From: JAWXUD01 sp044432945 | GTDB lineage: Bacteria; Cyanobacteriota; Vampirovibrionia; Gastranaerophilales; Gastranaerophilaceae | DNA: 64,000 bases | Direction of reading: 5' to 3' | Assembly (NCBI GenBank): GCA_044432945.1 | Contig: JAWXUD010000004.1 | Coordinates: 11,202 to 75,201 of the forward strand | In this document: one piece after another, positions 43,146-51,889 of the stretch | Position numbering within the stretch: the stretch's first letter is position 1 | Layout of the letters: each line of letters begins with the position of its first letter | The notes under the pieces: generated by a model | What the model saw: only the letters and a program-made list of their open reading frames with translations | The model's database searches: none | Told to the model about the DNA's origin: nothing | Position numbers and translations under genes: made by a program

Positions 43146-44075
43146 TTAAAGTTCAATCTCAAGACCTTCGTAGCCTAAGATTGCCTTGTCTTTAATCTCT
43201 TTGAAGTTTTCATTGATTTGGTTTAATTTTGCATCATCATAACTTGGATCAAAGTGGAAAAACACAAGTTTTTTCGCTCCAGAATGGTTTTGACATTCAA
43301 TAGCCATATCAAATGTTGAGTGACCATAGCCTTGTTTAGGATTGAAAGAGCTTAGGTAATCTTCGGTTGTATATTGTGAATCGTGGATTAATAAATCGCA
43401 ATTGCGTGCGAAATTGATTAATTTTTTATCACCGCCTAAATAACTTTCTTTATCAGAGGCATAGACTAACGACTTATCTTTATATGAGATTTTATAAATC
43501 AATACACCTTCTTGAGGGTGAGCGTAAGATCGATAGCAAGTAATCAAAACATCATCATTTTCAGGGGTTAAGTCATTATCATCGTTTATTCTTTTTATAA
43601 TAGGTGAATTGTTATGTCTTAAAATCAGTGCTTCAGTTTCAGCGAAGTCTTTAATGTTAAGGTTGCCAGCGATATCACCTAAATCAAGTGGAAAAGATTT
43701 GCCAAATAAAAGATTAGCCAATTCGTCTGATAAAGTTTCATTATAGTTTACGTTGCCAAAAACGTTTATAGTGGTGCTTTTTATGTGTAGCGGTCTAAAG
43801 AAAGTAAAGCCTTGAATATGGTCTTGATGAATATGTGAGATTAATACTGTTGCAGATATCGCTTCACGTTTTTCTTGTTCTATGTCTGATGCGATATGTT
43901 TTTCTAAAAGTTCGTTCCCTAAAGAAATCAAGCCAGTACCAGCATCGAGGATTATTATATGCCCGTTAACATTGACTTCTACGCAAGATGTGTTGCCACC
44001 GTATTGTAAAAAATCTTTATCAACAACTGGATAGCTTCCTCGAACACCTCTAAATTTTACTTTAAATTCACTCAT
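43146..44075 (-). CDS. Metallo-beta-lactamase-fold hydrolase
   Basis: The protein is 309 residues. The metal site H-x-H-x-D-H is intact (ISHIHQDHIQGF), with upstream FRGVRGSYPVVDKD and LDAGTGLISLG, and downstream CDLLIHDSQYT, GYGHSTFDMA and VFFHFDP. GVRGSxP with GHST resembles PhnP/RNase Z-like and cyclic-nucleotide phosphodiesterase members. Substrate is not predictable. Shine-Dalgarno sequence AGAGGTG; 11 bases after the phosphoesterase gene. Confidence 0.85.
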   Translation of the reverse strand: MSEFKVKFRGVRGSYPVVDKDFLQYGGNTSCVEVNVNGHIIILDAGTGLISLGNELLEKHIASDIEQEKREAISATVLISHIHQDHIQGFTFFRPLHIKSTTINVFGNVNYNETLSDELANLLFGKSFPLDLGDIAGNLNIKDFAETEALILRHNNSPIIKRINDDNDLTPENDDVLITCYRSYAHPQEGVLIYKISYKDKSLVYASDKESYLGGDKKLINFARNCDLLIHDSQYTTEDYLSSFNPKQGYGHSTFDMAIECQNHSGAKKLVFFHFDPSYDDAKLNQINENFKEIKDKAILGYEGLEIEL

Positions 44076-44086
44076 ATTTTCACCTC

Positions 44087-45076
44087 TTAATTCTTATTTT
44101 CTTTATTAATTGTTATAATAGAATTTCTATCATTCTCTAATCCTGAATAAATTGATGATACGAAAATCATCAGTTTCGCCTTGTTTTGAAGGTTTTTTAA
44201 ATTAGTTTCTTTTAGTTTAATGTCAAATTCAACTTTTTCATCATAATTGTTTATTGTGACTGTTCTAAAAGCATTTGGATATGTTACCAAAGATGGCGTG
44301 CTTATATATATTATATTATTTTTCTGTGAAATTTTTGTGCCGTGATAATGTCCTTGAAATACTGCAATAGGGTTTTTGTATTTGCTTAATAAAGTATCAA
44401 CTTCATTAGCATTTATTAGTCGATGGCTTTCACTGGCGTATGGCTCGATTATTGGAATGTGCATAAAAATAAGTATTATATCATCGGGATATTTTTTTAA
44501 TTCGTTATCTAGCCATCGCATTTGAGCTTCATCGATTTGTCCTAATGTGGTTAAGCGGTCACGAATTATAGTGTCTAGAGCGATAACTCTATAACCATTT
44601 TTAGGAGTAAAGCTGTAATAAGGTTTGTCAAAGGTGAAGTTTTCGTTACTATTTTTCACCATTTTTATAAATAATTTTTCGTCTAAATATCCACCAAGCA
44701 TGGTGTCGTGGTTGCCAAAAGTGAAGTACCATTTAGAATTTAATTTGTTAGCGTAAGGCAAAAACGCCTTTAGCTCGTATTCATATGCTTCATCTATTAG
44801 ATCACCTGTAAACATTGTAAAATCAATATTTGTTTCTTGATTGATTTGTGTTATTGCATCGTCTAATAGTTCTGATGAATTTTTTAACAACTTATAGCTT
44901 GTATCGGTTTTTGAAGATGCGAAATGAGAGTCGCTAATTATTGCAAATTTTAGTGAGGACGCACAGTGACTTTGTAATCCATAAAAAATAAAACTAGCTA
45001 AAAGAATTGTGACAGCTGTGTTTTTGCATTTGTTTAAAAAACTATTTTTAATAATCTTTTTTCTATTACTGCTCAT
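44087..45076 (-). CDS. Calcineurin-like metallophosphoesterase, exported
   Basis: The protein is 329 residues. N-terminal membrane/signal segment (AVTILLASFIFYGLQ, about 18-34). The five metallophosphatase motifs are present: D-x-H (ISDSHFA), GD (MFTGDLID), GNHD (TFGNHDTMLGG), H (IFMHIPI) and GHxH (FQGHYHG). The protein probably hydrolyses a phosphoester outside the cytoplasm. It overlaps the upstream TPR gene by 11 bases. Confidence 0.9.
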   Translation of the reverse strand: MSSNRKKIIKNSFLNKCKNTAVTILLASFIFYGLQSHCASSLKFAIISDSHFASSKTDTSYKLLKNSSELLDDAITQINQETNIDFTMFTGDLIDEAYEYELKAFLPYANKLNSKWYFTFGNHDTMLGGYLDEKLFIKMVKNSNENFTFDKPYYSFTPKNGYRVIALDTIIRDRLTTLGQIDEAQMRWLDNELKKYPDDIILIFMHIPIIEPYASESHRLINANEVDTLLSKYKNPIAVFQGHYHGTKISQKNNIIYISTPSLVTYPNAFRTVTINNYDEKVEFDIKLKETNLKNLQNKAKLMIFVSSIYSGLENDRNSIITINKENKN

Positions 45077-45635
45077 ACTTCATTTCCATAAACTCTTTTA
45101 ATTCATCATATTTCGTTTTTGTTTCGTTGTCCTCATCAAATAAGATGATTGATTTATTAAGGTTTAGTAGTGCATCTTGGTTCAAATTAAGTTTATCATC
45201 GCAAAGTCCGATATATTTATAAATTTCTGCAGTGCGATATTGCAGTGACAATTCTTCAAATTTAGTTTTTGCCATGCTATACTCTCTAACTTCATATAAT
45301 TCTTTGGCTTTTAAGAATTTAGATAGGGCATTGTCATAATTTTCTAAAGTTGTTTCTTCGAGATTTTCTTCAAGTTCTAAAGCGATCGGTGTTTCTTCGC
45401 TATAAAAATCGTCATAGTTGTATGTGTGAATATTTATTAAAGTCGATTTGATTTGTAAGGCTTTTACGTTATCTTCATCTATATTTAAAACTTTATCTAA
45501 ATAATTAATAGCTTTGTCATAGTTGCCAGAAACAGCGTAGCCAGAAGCTATATCAAGATAATCTTCGATGAATTCTTCGTTGGCTTGAGCTTGTAAACAA
45601 TTAAATAATAGCAACATTAAAAAAAACTTTTTCAT
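45066..45635 (-). CDS. TPR-repeat protein with signal peptide
   Basis: The protein is 189 residues. Short signal peptide (FFLMLLLFNCLQAQA-NEE), then repeats such as GYAVSGNYDKAINYLDKVLNIDED and AEIYKYIGLCDDKLNLNQDALLNLNKSI. First gene of the TPR-phosphoesterase-MBL-TPR operon. Its ATG directly follows an extended -10 promoter without a Shine-Dalgarno sequence. Confidence 0.82.
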   Translation of the reverse strand: MKKFFLMLLLFNCLQAQANEEFIEDYLDIASGYAVSGNYDKAINYLDKVLNIDEDNVKALQIKSTLINIHTYNYDDFYSEETPIALELEENLEETTLENYDNALSKFLKAKELYEVREYSMAKTKFEELSLQYRTAEIYKYIGLCDDKLNLNQDALLNLNKSIILFDEDNETKTKYDELKEFMEMKYEQ

Positions 45636-45650
45636 AACATTATTATATCA
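45636..45650 (-). promoter_or_regulatory. Promoter of the TPR operon, extended -10, leaderless geometry
   Basis: On the minus strand TG-A-TATAAT (45642-45650), six bases, ATG 45635. No Shine-Dalgarno sequence; -35 weak. Confidence 0.6.
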
Positions 45651-45732
45651 TAATTTGAGCTTTTCTCATGTTATTCGCCTTGCTTCTCATACATTTGAAT
45701 GATATGTTAAAGATTTTTTTTCATTTGTACGA

Positions 45733-45745
45733 TATAATAAAAATC
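45733..45745 (+). promoter_or_regulatory. Promoter of hypothetical gene, near-leaderless
   Basis: TATAAT at 45733-45738, seven bases, ATG 45746. No Shine-Dalgarno sequence. Confidence 0.5.
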
Positions 45746-46321
45746 ATGACAGAAGAACAAAATGAAAAAGCTGGATTTAATCTAAATTTTTTCAAAAAAA
45801 AATCAAGTGATAATAATCCCAAACCACTAAATCGTGCTTATGTTACACGAGATGGGGTTAGGGTTACTGAAGTTGAAAACGATTTCGGCAAGACAGTAAT
45901 GGAGCTTTTTCCTGATGGCGTTCTTATCTCAAGGCTATACGATAAAAAAAATGTTGTTAGGCAGGATTATATTAGGAAGCGTAACTTAGAGCTTGTTCAT
46001 CGATATGATGAGGGAAATGTTAAAATAGTGGAAATTATGAAGCTTTATGATGAGCATAATAATTTAGCTAGAACGGTTGAAAAAATGTTTCAATACCATG
46101 ATAATGGTAAGAAAATGAGTGAGGTTTCAACTGAAATCCCGTCAGGTATTAAAACTTTTATTCAATATAATGAGAGTGAAGTTATCATCGAAAAAATAGT
46201 TCAACGTGGTAGTGTTAAAACTTTTTATAATGCCGAAGACAAACCCTTCAGACGTGAAATCGACCGTGGTACTGGTGGAATTGTTTTTGAGGATATAATT
46301 GAAGAAGATGCCAATCAATAG
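45746..46321 (+). CDS. Hypothetical beta-rich protein
   Basis: The protein is 191 residues from ATG 45746; an upstream open extension crosses the promoter. Charged and mostly beta-strand, with a loose recurrent unit (KTVMELFPDGVLISRLYDKKN; EIMKLYDEHNNLARTVEKMFQYHDNGK) that resembles MORN/YD-type strand repeats. Function not recognised. It lies between the divergent TPR operon and convergent thrC. Confidence 0.7.
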   Translation: MTEEQNEKAGFNLNFFKKKSSDNNPKPLNRAYVTRDGVRVTEVENDFGKTVMELFPDGVLISRLYDKKNVVRQDYIRKRNLELVHRYDEGNVKIVEIMKLYDEHNNLARTVEKMFQYHDNGKKMSEVSTEIPSGIKTFIQYNESEVIIEKIVQRGSVKTFYNAEDKPFRREIDRGTGGIVFEDIIEEDANQ

Positions 46322-46332
46322 CTTTTTTTAAA

Positions 46333-47385
46333 TTAAACGTTCATTACTCTTAAAATGTCATCTATATCAGATGATGTCTTTTTGACATCTGAATTTGAGT
46401 ATTTTAAGGCGTTATCTGGGTCTTTTAATCCATTTCCTGTTAGTATGCAAACAATTTTGCTTCCAGATTTGATTTGGTCTTTAACTTTAATAAGACCAGC
46501 CACTGAGGCCGCACTGGCTGGTTCTGCTAAAACTCCTTCGCAAGATGCGATTAATTTGTAAGCTTTAACAATTTTCTCATCTGTTACGCTATTAATCATT
46601 CCATTGCTTTCATCACGAGCATTTTCAGCCTGCGTCCAGCTAGCAGGATTGCCTATGCGAATAGCAGTCGCTAATGTTTCAGGGTTTAGAATTCTTTCAC
46701 CTCTGACAATTGCTGCAGCACCTTCCGCCTCAAATCCCATCATTTTTGGTAAAGCTTTAATTTTGCCTAATTTGTAAAATTCGCTATAACCTTTCCAATA
46801 AGCAGTAATGTTTCCAGCGTTACCTACTGGTATAAAATGATAATCAGGAGCTTGGTTTAGTGCGTTACAAATTTCAAAAGCACCAGTTTTTTGTCCTTCA
46901 ATTCTGTATGGGTTGACTGAGTTTACTAAAGTTATTGGATAGCGTTCAGAAATAGTTCTAACAATTTCTAACGCTTCATCGAAATTCCCTTTGATCGCTA
47001 CGATTTCTGCACCATACATCATTGCCTGTGATAATTTTCCTAATGCAATGTATCCATCAGGTATTAATACAAAAGTTTTTATGCCAGCTTTTGCACCATA
47101 AGCAGCAGCTGATGCTGAGGTGTTACCCGTAGAAGCACAAATAATAGCTTCTGAACCAGATTCTTTAGCTTTTGATACGGCCATTGTCATGCCTCGGTCT
47201 TTAAAGCTTCCTGTAGGGTTTGAGCCTTCAAATTTTAAATAAATTTCAGCATCTACTCCGATTTTTTTCGCTAAGTTGTCTGCTTTTATTAACGGAGTGT
47301 TACCTTCATTAAGTGTGATTATTGGAGTTTTTTCACTAACTGGTAGAAATTCTTTGAAAGTGTTGATAAGACCTTGATAATACAT
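46333..47385 (-). CDS. thrC: Threonine synthase
   Basis: A PLP enzyme converting O-phosphohomoserine to threonine. The protein is 350 residues, short (class II-like) form: TLNEGNTPLIKA, the PLP lysine in GSFKDRGMTMAV, CASTGNTSASAAAYGA, IPVGNAGNITAY and ILTGNGLKDPD. It lies 16 bases after hom, forming a threonine operon. No thrB kinase is present in the window. Confidence 0.96.
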   Translation of the reverse strand: MYYQGLINTFKEFLPVSEKTPIITLNEGNTPLIKADNLAKKIGVDAEIYLKFEGSNPTGSFKDRGMTMAVSKAKESGSEAIICASTGNTSASAAAYGAKAGIKTFVLIPDGYIALGKLSQAMMYGAEIVAIKGNFDEALEIVRTISERYPITLVNSVNPYRIEGQKTGAFEICNALNQAPDYHFIPVGNAGNITAYWKGYSEFYKLGKIKALPKMMGFEAEGAAAIVRGERILNPETLATAIRIGNPASWTQAENARDESNGMINSVTDEKIVKAYKLIASCEGVLAEPASAASVAGLIKVKDQIKSGSKIVCILTGNGLKDPDNALKYSNSDVKKTSSDIDDILRVMNV

Positions 47386-47401
47386 TTTAACCTCTTTTAT
47401 T

Positions 47402-48679
47402 TTAATATTGAACTCTTATTAGACTGTTTACTTTGTTGATAAATTCATCTTCCTCAAATTGGGCGATTGCTTTTTGGATATCTTTTTCACGAACTAATTC
47501 TGTAATTACTGTGATATCAGCTGTGTTGTCTTCTGACACATCACGTTGAACAATGCTTCGCAAGCTCAATCCATTGTTAGCACAAATTGTCCCAATTTTG
47601 CCGATAACGCCTTTGTTGTTTTTTGCGTTTATTGATAAATAGTATTTGTTAACTGTTTCTGAGATATCAATCATTTCAGCTTGTTCTTTGTGATTACATC
47701 TCATCATAGGTAATACATTTTCTGTTTTATAAATTTCGTTTGCAATAGCTAAAATATCACCAACGACAGAGCTTGCGGTAGGGAATTCTCCAGCCCCTGG
47801 TCCTGATAAGGTGACGCTTCCAACGGGGTGTCCAGTTAAAGTCACAGCGTTTGTTACGTAGTCAATGTGAGCTAGTGTTGATTTTTTAGAGACTAACATT
47901 GGGTGAACTCTTACATCAGCTCGTCCGTTCTCAATTTGTCCAATTGCGATAAGTTTTATTTTGTAACCTAAATCATTTGCCGCTTTCATATCTTGTGAAC
48001 GAATTTTTGAAATACCTTCACGATAAACATTTTCAACTTTTATACGTTTTTTGAAAATTATTGTAGCTAGAGTTGTAATTTTATAAGTTGCGTCAAAGCC
48101 TTCAACGTCCCCTGTAGGGTCAGCTTCAGCATATCCTAATTCTTGTGCTTCTTTTAAAACATCGTCATATGATGCACCTTGTACGTCCATTTTTGTCAAA
48201 ATATAGTTAGTCGTCCCGTTTACTATCGCCTCAACTTTTGTAATATTATTTCCTGCAAGAATGGTTTTTATCGGCATAATAATAGGAATACCTCCGCCAA
48301 TAGCCGCTTCATATAATATAACTCTGTTATGTTCTTCTGCAAGGTTGAATAATTCTTCGCCAAATTTTGCCAAAATCTCTTTGTTAGCAGTCACAACGTG
48401 TTTACCGTTTTTTATAGCAGATTTTAATAGTTCGTATGCTGGTGTAATTCCGCCAGCTAGTTCGACTACGACTTGAATTTCTGGATTATTTACAATCTCA
48501 AATGCATCAGTAGTTAATAATGAATTGTCAAATCCATCAATATTTCGAGGTTTGTTTAAATCTCGCACTGCGATTTTTATTATTTCAACGTTGTTGAAAG
48601 ATTTAAGAGTTTTGTAAACCCCAGCTCCGACTGTGCCTAAACCAATTAAACCGATTTTCATTTTTTCACAATTTTTCAT
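47402..48679 (-). CDS. hom: Homoserine dehydrogenase with ACT domain
   Basis: Reduces aspartate semialdehyde to homoserine. The protein is 425 residues: IGLIGLGTVGAGVYKTL, VELAGGITPAYELL, GKHVVTANKEILA, EAAIGGGIPII, GTTNYILTKM, and LGYAEADPTGDVEGFDA with the catalytic acids. A C-terminal ACT domain (about 348-425, NNKGVIGKIGTICANNGLSL) suggests threonine feedback. Start at ATG 48679, directly after an extended -10 promoter; ATG 48661 inside is an alternative. Confidence 0.96.
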   Translation of the reverse strand: MKNCEKMKIGLIGLGTVGAGVYKTLKSFNNVEIIKIAVRDLNKPRNIDGFDNSLLTTDAFEIVNNPEIQVVVELAGGITPAYELLKSAIKNGKHVVTANKEILAKFGEELFNLAEEHNRVILYEAAIGGGIPIIMPIKTILAGNNITKVEAIVNGTTNYILTKMDVQGASYDDVLKEAQELGYAEADPTGDVEGFDATYKITTLATIIFKKRIKVENVYREGISKIRSQDMKAANDLGYKIKLIAIGQIENGRADVRVHPMLVSKKSTLAHIDYVTNAVTLTGHPVGSVTLSGPGAGEFPTASSVVGDILAIANEIYKTENVLPMMRCNHKEQAEMIDISETVNKYYLSINAKNNKGVIGKIGTICANNGLSLRSIVQRDVSEDNTADITVITELVREKDIQKAIAQFEEDEFINKVNSLIRVQY

Positions 48680-48697
48680 AAATAGATTTTATCACAA
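48680..48697 (-). promoter_or_regulatory. hom-thrC promoter, extended -10, leaderless geometry
   Basis: Minus strand TTGTGATAAAAT (48686-48697, containing TG-A-TAAAAT), six bases, ATG 48679. The same 12-mer precedes rsmH and the helicase gene. Confidence 0.6.
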
Positions 48698-48701
48698 ATA
48701 A

Positions 48702-48983
48702 TTATTTTTTGTAGAATAAATCTTTTATAGATTCAATGAAATCAATGATTACCTGTAAAATCAAATTTCTGTGTTCTTGCGGTAATGAAAATTCTTTTTC
48801 ATATCCAAAAGAATCGATTTCTTGTTTTTTGTCAAAAATACTTTCGCTACTATTTTGTTTTTTTTCTTCTTGTTCGCCACCTTGCATCATATAGCCAAGA
48901 TTTCCTCCGCCCCCGTCATTTTGCATTGACGCAGCGGCTTTGATTACTGGTTTAGAACTTAATACATTAACATCAAAACTCAT
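48702..48983 (-). CDS. Hypothetical small protein
   Basis: The protein is 93 residues, not recognised. N-terminal SFDVNVLSSKPVIKAAASMQ, then a Gly/Gln/Glu-rich segment (NDGGGGNLGYMMQGG), then an amphipathic helix (ILQVIIDFIESIKDLFYKK). Shine-Dalgarno sequence AGGGG. It lies 22 bases upstream of the hom start on the same strand. GTAACAAAAAGTTTAC motifs lie about 75 bases upstream. Confidence 0.55.
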   Translation of the reverse strand: MSFDVNVLSSKPVIKAAASMQNDGGGGNLGYMMQGGEQEEKKQNSSESIFDKKQEIDSFGYEKEFSLPQEHRNLILQVIIDFIESIKDLFYKK

Positions 48984-49080
48984 AATTTTGACCCCTATGG
49001 TTTTTCCCTTATATATATAAAGTAAATAACATAAAGAAATGTCACAATTTTAAAGCAAATGTAACAAAAAGTTTACAATT

Positions 49081-49671
49081 CTAATCGGTTGTAAACTTGA
49101 TTATGGTCTGGAGTTTGAAGCCTATTTCAAACAAATCACGTTTTCTTATCGCACAATTAATGTCAGGATAATAATCTAAATTTGAAGGTGTTAATAAAAT
49201 TTCTGCGATGTTATTTTGTGTATCGAAATTCATTTTTATATCTTTGATAAGACTAATTTCTGTTCTGTCTAGTCCATCTGATATTTTTAAAATTCCAGCA
49301 AGTCGTTTTATTAACTTGCGGTCTTGTTTTTCAAAATCCATATAAACTTCGTGCTTATCTTTTTTGGGTAATCCACCACGATGGTATCTGCAAATGCATG
49401 CGATAATCTCACATTCTTTTTGGTTAAATCCTATCAGTCCTTCATTAATAATAATATTCATGCTGTGTTTGTTGTGTTCGTGAACATCGATTTTATAACC
49501 GATGTCATGTAGCAGGCAACTAGCTTCTAGGTATTCACGGTGTTTGTCTGTCATTGGTTTGAATTTAGTCGAAATTTCGTTAAAAATCATTAGTGCTAAT
49601 CGTTTAACTTCATTAGCGTGGGCTGTTTTTTTAGAATATTTTAATAGCATTTCGTTTGCAGTTAACATCAT
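49081..49671 (-). CDS. HD-domain phosphohydrolase (Ppx/GppA C-terminal type)
   Basis: The protein is 196 residues from ATG 49671 (a second ATG follows at once). Intact HD metal site: H in SKKTAHANEVKRLAL, HD in ASCLLHDIGYKI, H-N-KHS in VHEHNKHSMNIII, and a distal D in LKISDGLDRT. The layout is that of the HD domain found at the C-terminus of exopolyphosphatases, here alone. Nucleotide or polyphosphate substrate is a guess. Divergent from the GGDEF gene. Confidence 0.82.
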   Translation of the reverse strand: MMLTANEMLLKYSKKTAHANEVKRLALMIFNEISTKFKPMTDKHREYLEASCLLHDIGYKIDVHEHNKHSMNIIINEGLIGFNQKECEIIACICRYHRGGLPKKDKHEVYMDFEKQDRKLIKRLAGILKISDGLDRTEISLIKDIKMNFDTQNNIAEILLTPSNLDYYPDINCAIRKRDLFEIGFKLQTIIKFTTD

Positions 49672-49707
49672 ATAATTAAAATTAACAAAAAAATAAGTTA
49701 ATTGCAA
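49672..49707 (-). promoter_or_regulatory. Promoter of the HD gene, near-leaderless
   Basis: Minus strand TTGCAA, 17-base spacer, TAATTT, then about seven bases to ATG 49671. TG precedes the -10 with one base between, an extended form. Confidence 0.45.
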
Positions 49708-49743
49708 AATTTTCTGGTATACTATTTAAATAGAGGAGTCGAC

Positions 49744-50409
49744 ATGGAAAATATTCAAAACGATTTTTTACTAAATAGTGAGGTTGAATTTGACATTCCG
49801 ACAAATGTTTTAGATGAAATTCAGTCAAATATTCAGAATATTATTGAAAATTTTGATATTCCTGATGAAAATAAGACTGAAGTTTTGTATAAAATCAATC
49901 AAATGTATTCTCAAACAAAGCAGTTGACTTTGACTGATTCTTTGACAGGGTTGTATAATCGCAGACATTTTGATACAACGCTTTCAAGAGAGTTTTCTCG
50001 AGCAAAAAGATATAATTCTCAATTGAGTTTGGCTATTATCGATGTTGATTTTTTCAAAAATGTTAATGATAATTATGGGCATTCAACTGGTGATTTTGTG
50101 TTGAAAGAGATTGCGTATAAATTATTAAATGCGTTTCGTTTATCTGATTTTGTGTTTCGTTATGGTGGGGAAGAGTTTGCAATAATTTTTCCTGAAACGT
50201 CATTGTCAGATGCTAAAATACCTCTTGAAAGATTACGTAAATGTATCGAAAACACTGAGTTTAAGAACTCAAAAGGTGTGATAAAGCTTACGATAAGTAT
50301 TGGAGTTGGTGAAGTTGATGAATTCATCACAAATGTTTACGATTTCTTTGATAGTGTTGATGAAAAGCTCTATGAAGCAAAAGAAAATGGACGTAATAAA
50401 ATTGTGTAG
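49744..50409 (+). CDS. Diguanylate cyclase (GGDEF domain)
   Basis: Makes c-di-GMP from two GTP. The protein is 221 residues from ATG 49744 (GAGGAG before it; extended -10 TG-G-TATACT upstream). Helical N-terminal 65 residues without a recognised sensor, then TDSLTGLYNRRHFDT, IDVDFFKNVNDNYGHSTGD and the active-site RYGGEEF. The inhibitory-site R-x-x-D (RLSD) stands five residues before GGEEF. All catalytic residues are present, so it is probably active. Confidence 0.93.
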   Translation: MENIQNDFLLNSEVEFDIPTNVLDEIQSNIQNIIENFDIPDENKTEVLYKINQMYSQTKQLTLTDSLTGLYNRRHFDTTLSREFSRAKRYNSQLSLAIIDVDFFKNVNDNYGHSTGDFVLKEIAYKLLNAFRLSDFVFRYGGEEFAIIFPETSLSDAKIPLERLRKCIENTEFKNSKGVIKLTISIGVGEVDEFITNVYDFFDSVDEKLYEAKENGRNKIV

Positions 50410-50464
50410 ATTAAACAATTAGGTGATTGTTAGCGTTGATAATATAAGATAAGGTAGGTTTATT

Positions 50465-50812
50465 ATGAAGAAAATATTAGGATTGTTAGTTGTATTTTTT
50501 GCGTTTTGTGTAAGTTCGTTTGCTTATGATGGCTTTACACAGGTTCGTGCTAGTCATATTTTGGTTAAAAGTGAGAGTCGTGCAAATGAGATTAAGGAAG
50601 CAGTTGAGGACGGTGGCAGTTTTGAATACTATGCGAAGCTTTATTCAACTTGTCCATCGGGTCAAGATGGTGGTGACTTGGGATATTTTGGGCGTGGGCA
50701 GATGGTGCCTCAATTTGAAGAAGTTGCTTTTTTAACTCCAGTTGGTGAAATTTCAGATCCAGTTCAAACTCAATTTGGCTGGCATTTAATCAAAGTTGTT
50801 GCTAGAAGATAG
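50465..50812 (+). CDS. Secreted parvulin-type peptidyl-prolyl isomerase
   Basis: The protein is 115 residues. Signal peptide (LGLLVVFFAFCVSSFA-YDG), then one complete rotamase domain: RASHILVKSESRANEI, FEYYAKLYSTCPSGQDGGDLGYFGRGQMVPQFEEVAF, and TQFGWHLIKV at the C-terminus. Probable fold helper for exported proteins. Shine-Dalgarno sequence AAGGTAGG. Confidence 0.92.
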   Translation: MKKILGLLVVFFAFCVSSFAYDGFTQVRASHILVKSESRANEIKEAVEDGGSFEYYAKLYSTCPSGQDGGDLGYFGRGQMVPQFEEVAFLTPVGEISDPVQTQFGWHLIKVVARR

Positions 50813-50841
50813 GTTTAAATGTAAGAAATTTAAAAGAAAAT

Positions 50842-50888
50842 AATAATAAATAGGGGCGATGATGAAATCATCGCCCCTATTTATTATT
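50842..50888. terminator. Long bidirectional terminator
   Basis: Perfect 22-bp arms (50842-50863 and 50867-50888, core AGGGGCGATGAT) with a 3-base GAA loop, between convergent genes. Longer than any other hairpin in the window. Confidence 0.85.
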
Positions 50889-50897
50889 AAAACATAT

Positions 50898-51266
50898 CTA
50901 TTTAGAAGTTTGTTGAAGAACTTCCATTTGTTTTTGTTCTTTTTCAAGTTTTTGTTGTTGTTTTTGTTTAGCTTTTTCTTGTTTTTCAATAATTTTTCTA
51001 ATTTTTTTTGTAAGTTTAGCTTCTCCGATAGGTTGTAGCATTGGTTCAGGGTTTACGTAATACATTTTGTCCCAGCAGCCAGGCACTTGTGAACCTTCTT
51101 GACAAATAGAATTTCTCCAAGTTTGTCCAGTTTTTTGATCTATTAAAATAGTTAAACTATCATTATCAACAACTTTGTATCTTTCGTATGAGTTTTGTGT
51201 TGTGTTTTGAATTATCATTGTTGCTACTAGAACAATGATGATAGCGATTAAGCATTTTTCTTTCAT
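50898..51266 (-). CDS. Hypothetical membrane-anchored protein
   Basis: The protein is 122 residues. N-terminal transmembrane anchor (CLIAIIIVLVATMIIQ), a short middle with ILIDQKTGQTWRNSICQEGSQVPGCW (the same look as many small 'DQKTGxxW' lineage proteins), and a Lys/Gln-rich coiled-coil tail. Function unknown. 19 bases downstream of another small exported protein gene. Confidence 0.7.
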   Translation of the reverse strand: MKEKCLIAIIIVLVATMIIQNTTQNSYERYKVVDNDSLTILIDQKTGQTWRNSICQEGSQVPGCWDKMYYVNPEPMLQPIGEAKLTKKIRKIIEKQEKAKQKQQQKLEKEQKQMEVLQQTSK

Positions 51267-51285
51267 TTTTTCCTCTTTCCTTTAA

Positions 51286-51735
51286 TTATAGTGCGAACTT
51301 TTTCTTGAAAATAACCATATCAACTAATGTGTCATAATATTGATCGCAATAATCGTATGGTGTCATTAATTTCACCATTATTTTCAATTCTCTTGCCGCT
51401 TGTTCTCGGTCATATAGGTCTTTAATGTATGTGTTTATCAATGTTAAAACAGAGCCTTTTGACGAGTCAAGAACTGTGCAGATTTCTTTTGTTTTTCTTT
51501 GAGCATCTTTTGTTGAATTAGCAAGTAATGTTTTGCAATCATCGTTGCGTTTTACTAAAAAATTCAATTTATTAAACGGATTAATGTTTTTTGAAACCAA
51601 CCTTGCAATTAATTCTTCATCTTGACAAATATTTTGAGCAGTGATTATTTGTATTTCAAGATAATGATTGTATGTTTGAATGCTAGAATAAACGGTTACA
51701 TAGCATATAAAAGCGATTAATAACAATTTTTTCAT
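51286..51735 (-). CDS. Hypothetical exported protein
   Basis: The protein is 149 residues from ATG 51735 (GGAGAAAG upstream; an ATG seven codons earlier is less likely). N-terminal signal or anchor (KLLLIAFICYVTVYSS), then a mostly helical domain with four cysteines, including two spaced around NDDCKTLL and KEICTVL, and DYCDQYYDTLVD near the end. No family recognised. Confidence 0.65.
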   Translation of the reverse strand: MKKLLLIAFICYVTVYSSIQTYNHYLEIQIITAQNICQDEELIARLVSKNINPFNKLNFLVKRNDDCKTLLANSTKDAQRKTKEICTVLDSSKGSVLTLINTYIKDLYDREQAARELKIMVKLMTPYDYCDQYYDTLVDMVIFKKKFAL

Positions 51736-51889
51736 ATAAAACTTTCTCCACAACATTATAAATCTTAAAATAATTATAATTCATTGTCCTTTAAATTACA
51801 ATAGTTTTTTTATAATCCTATATTTTAATTATATTAGCTAATGATATTTGGCACAGGATTTGTTATTTATTGTTAAAAAGGAGTGCAAA

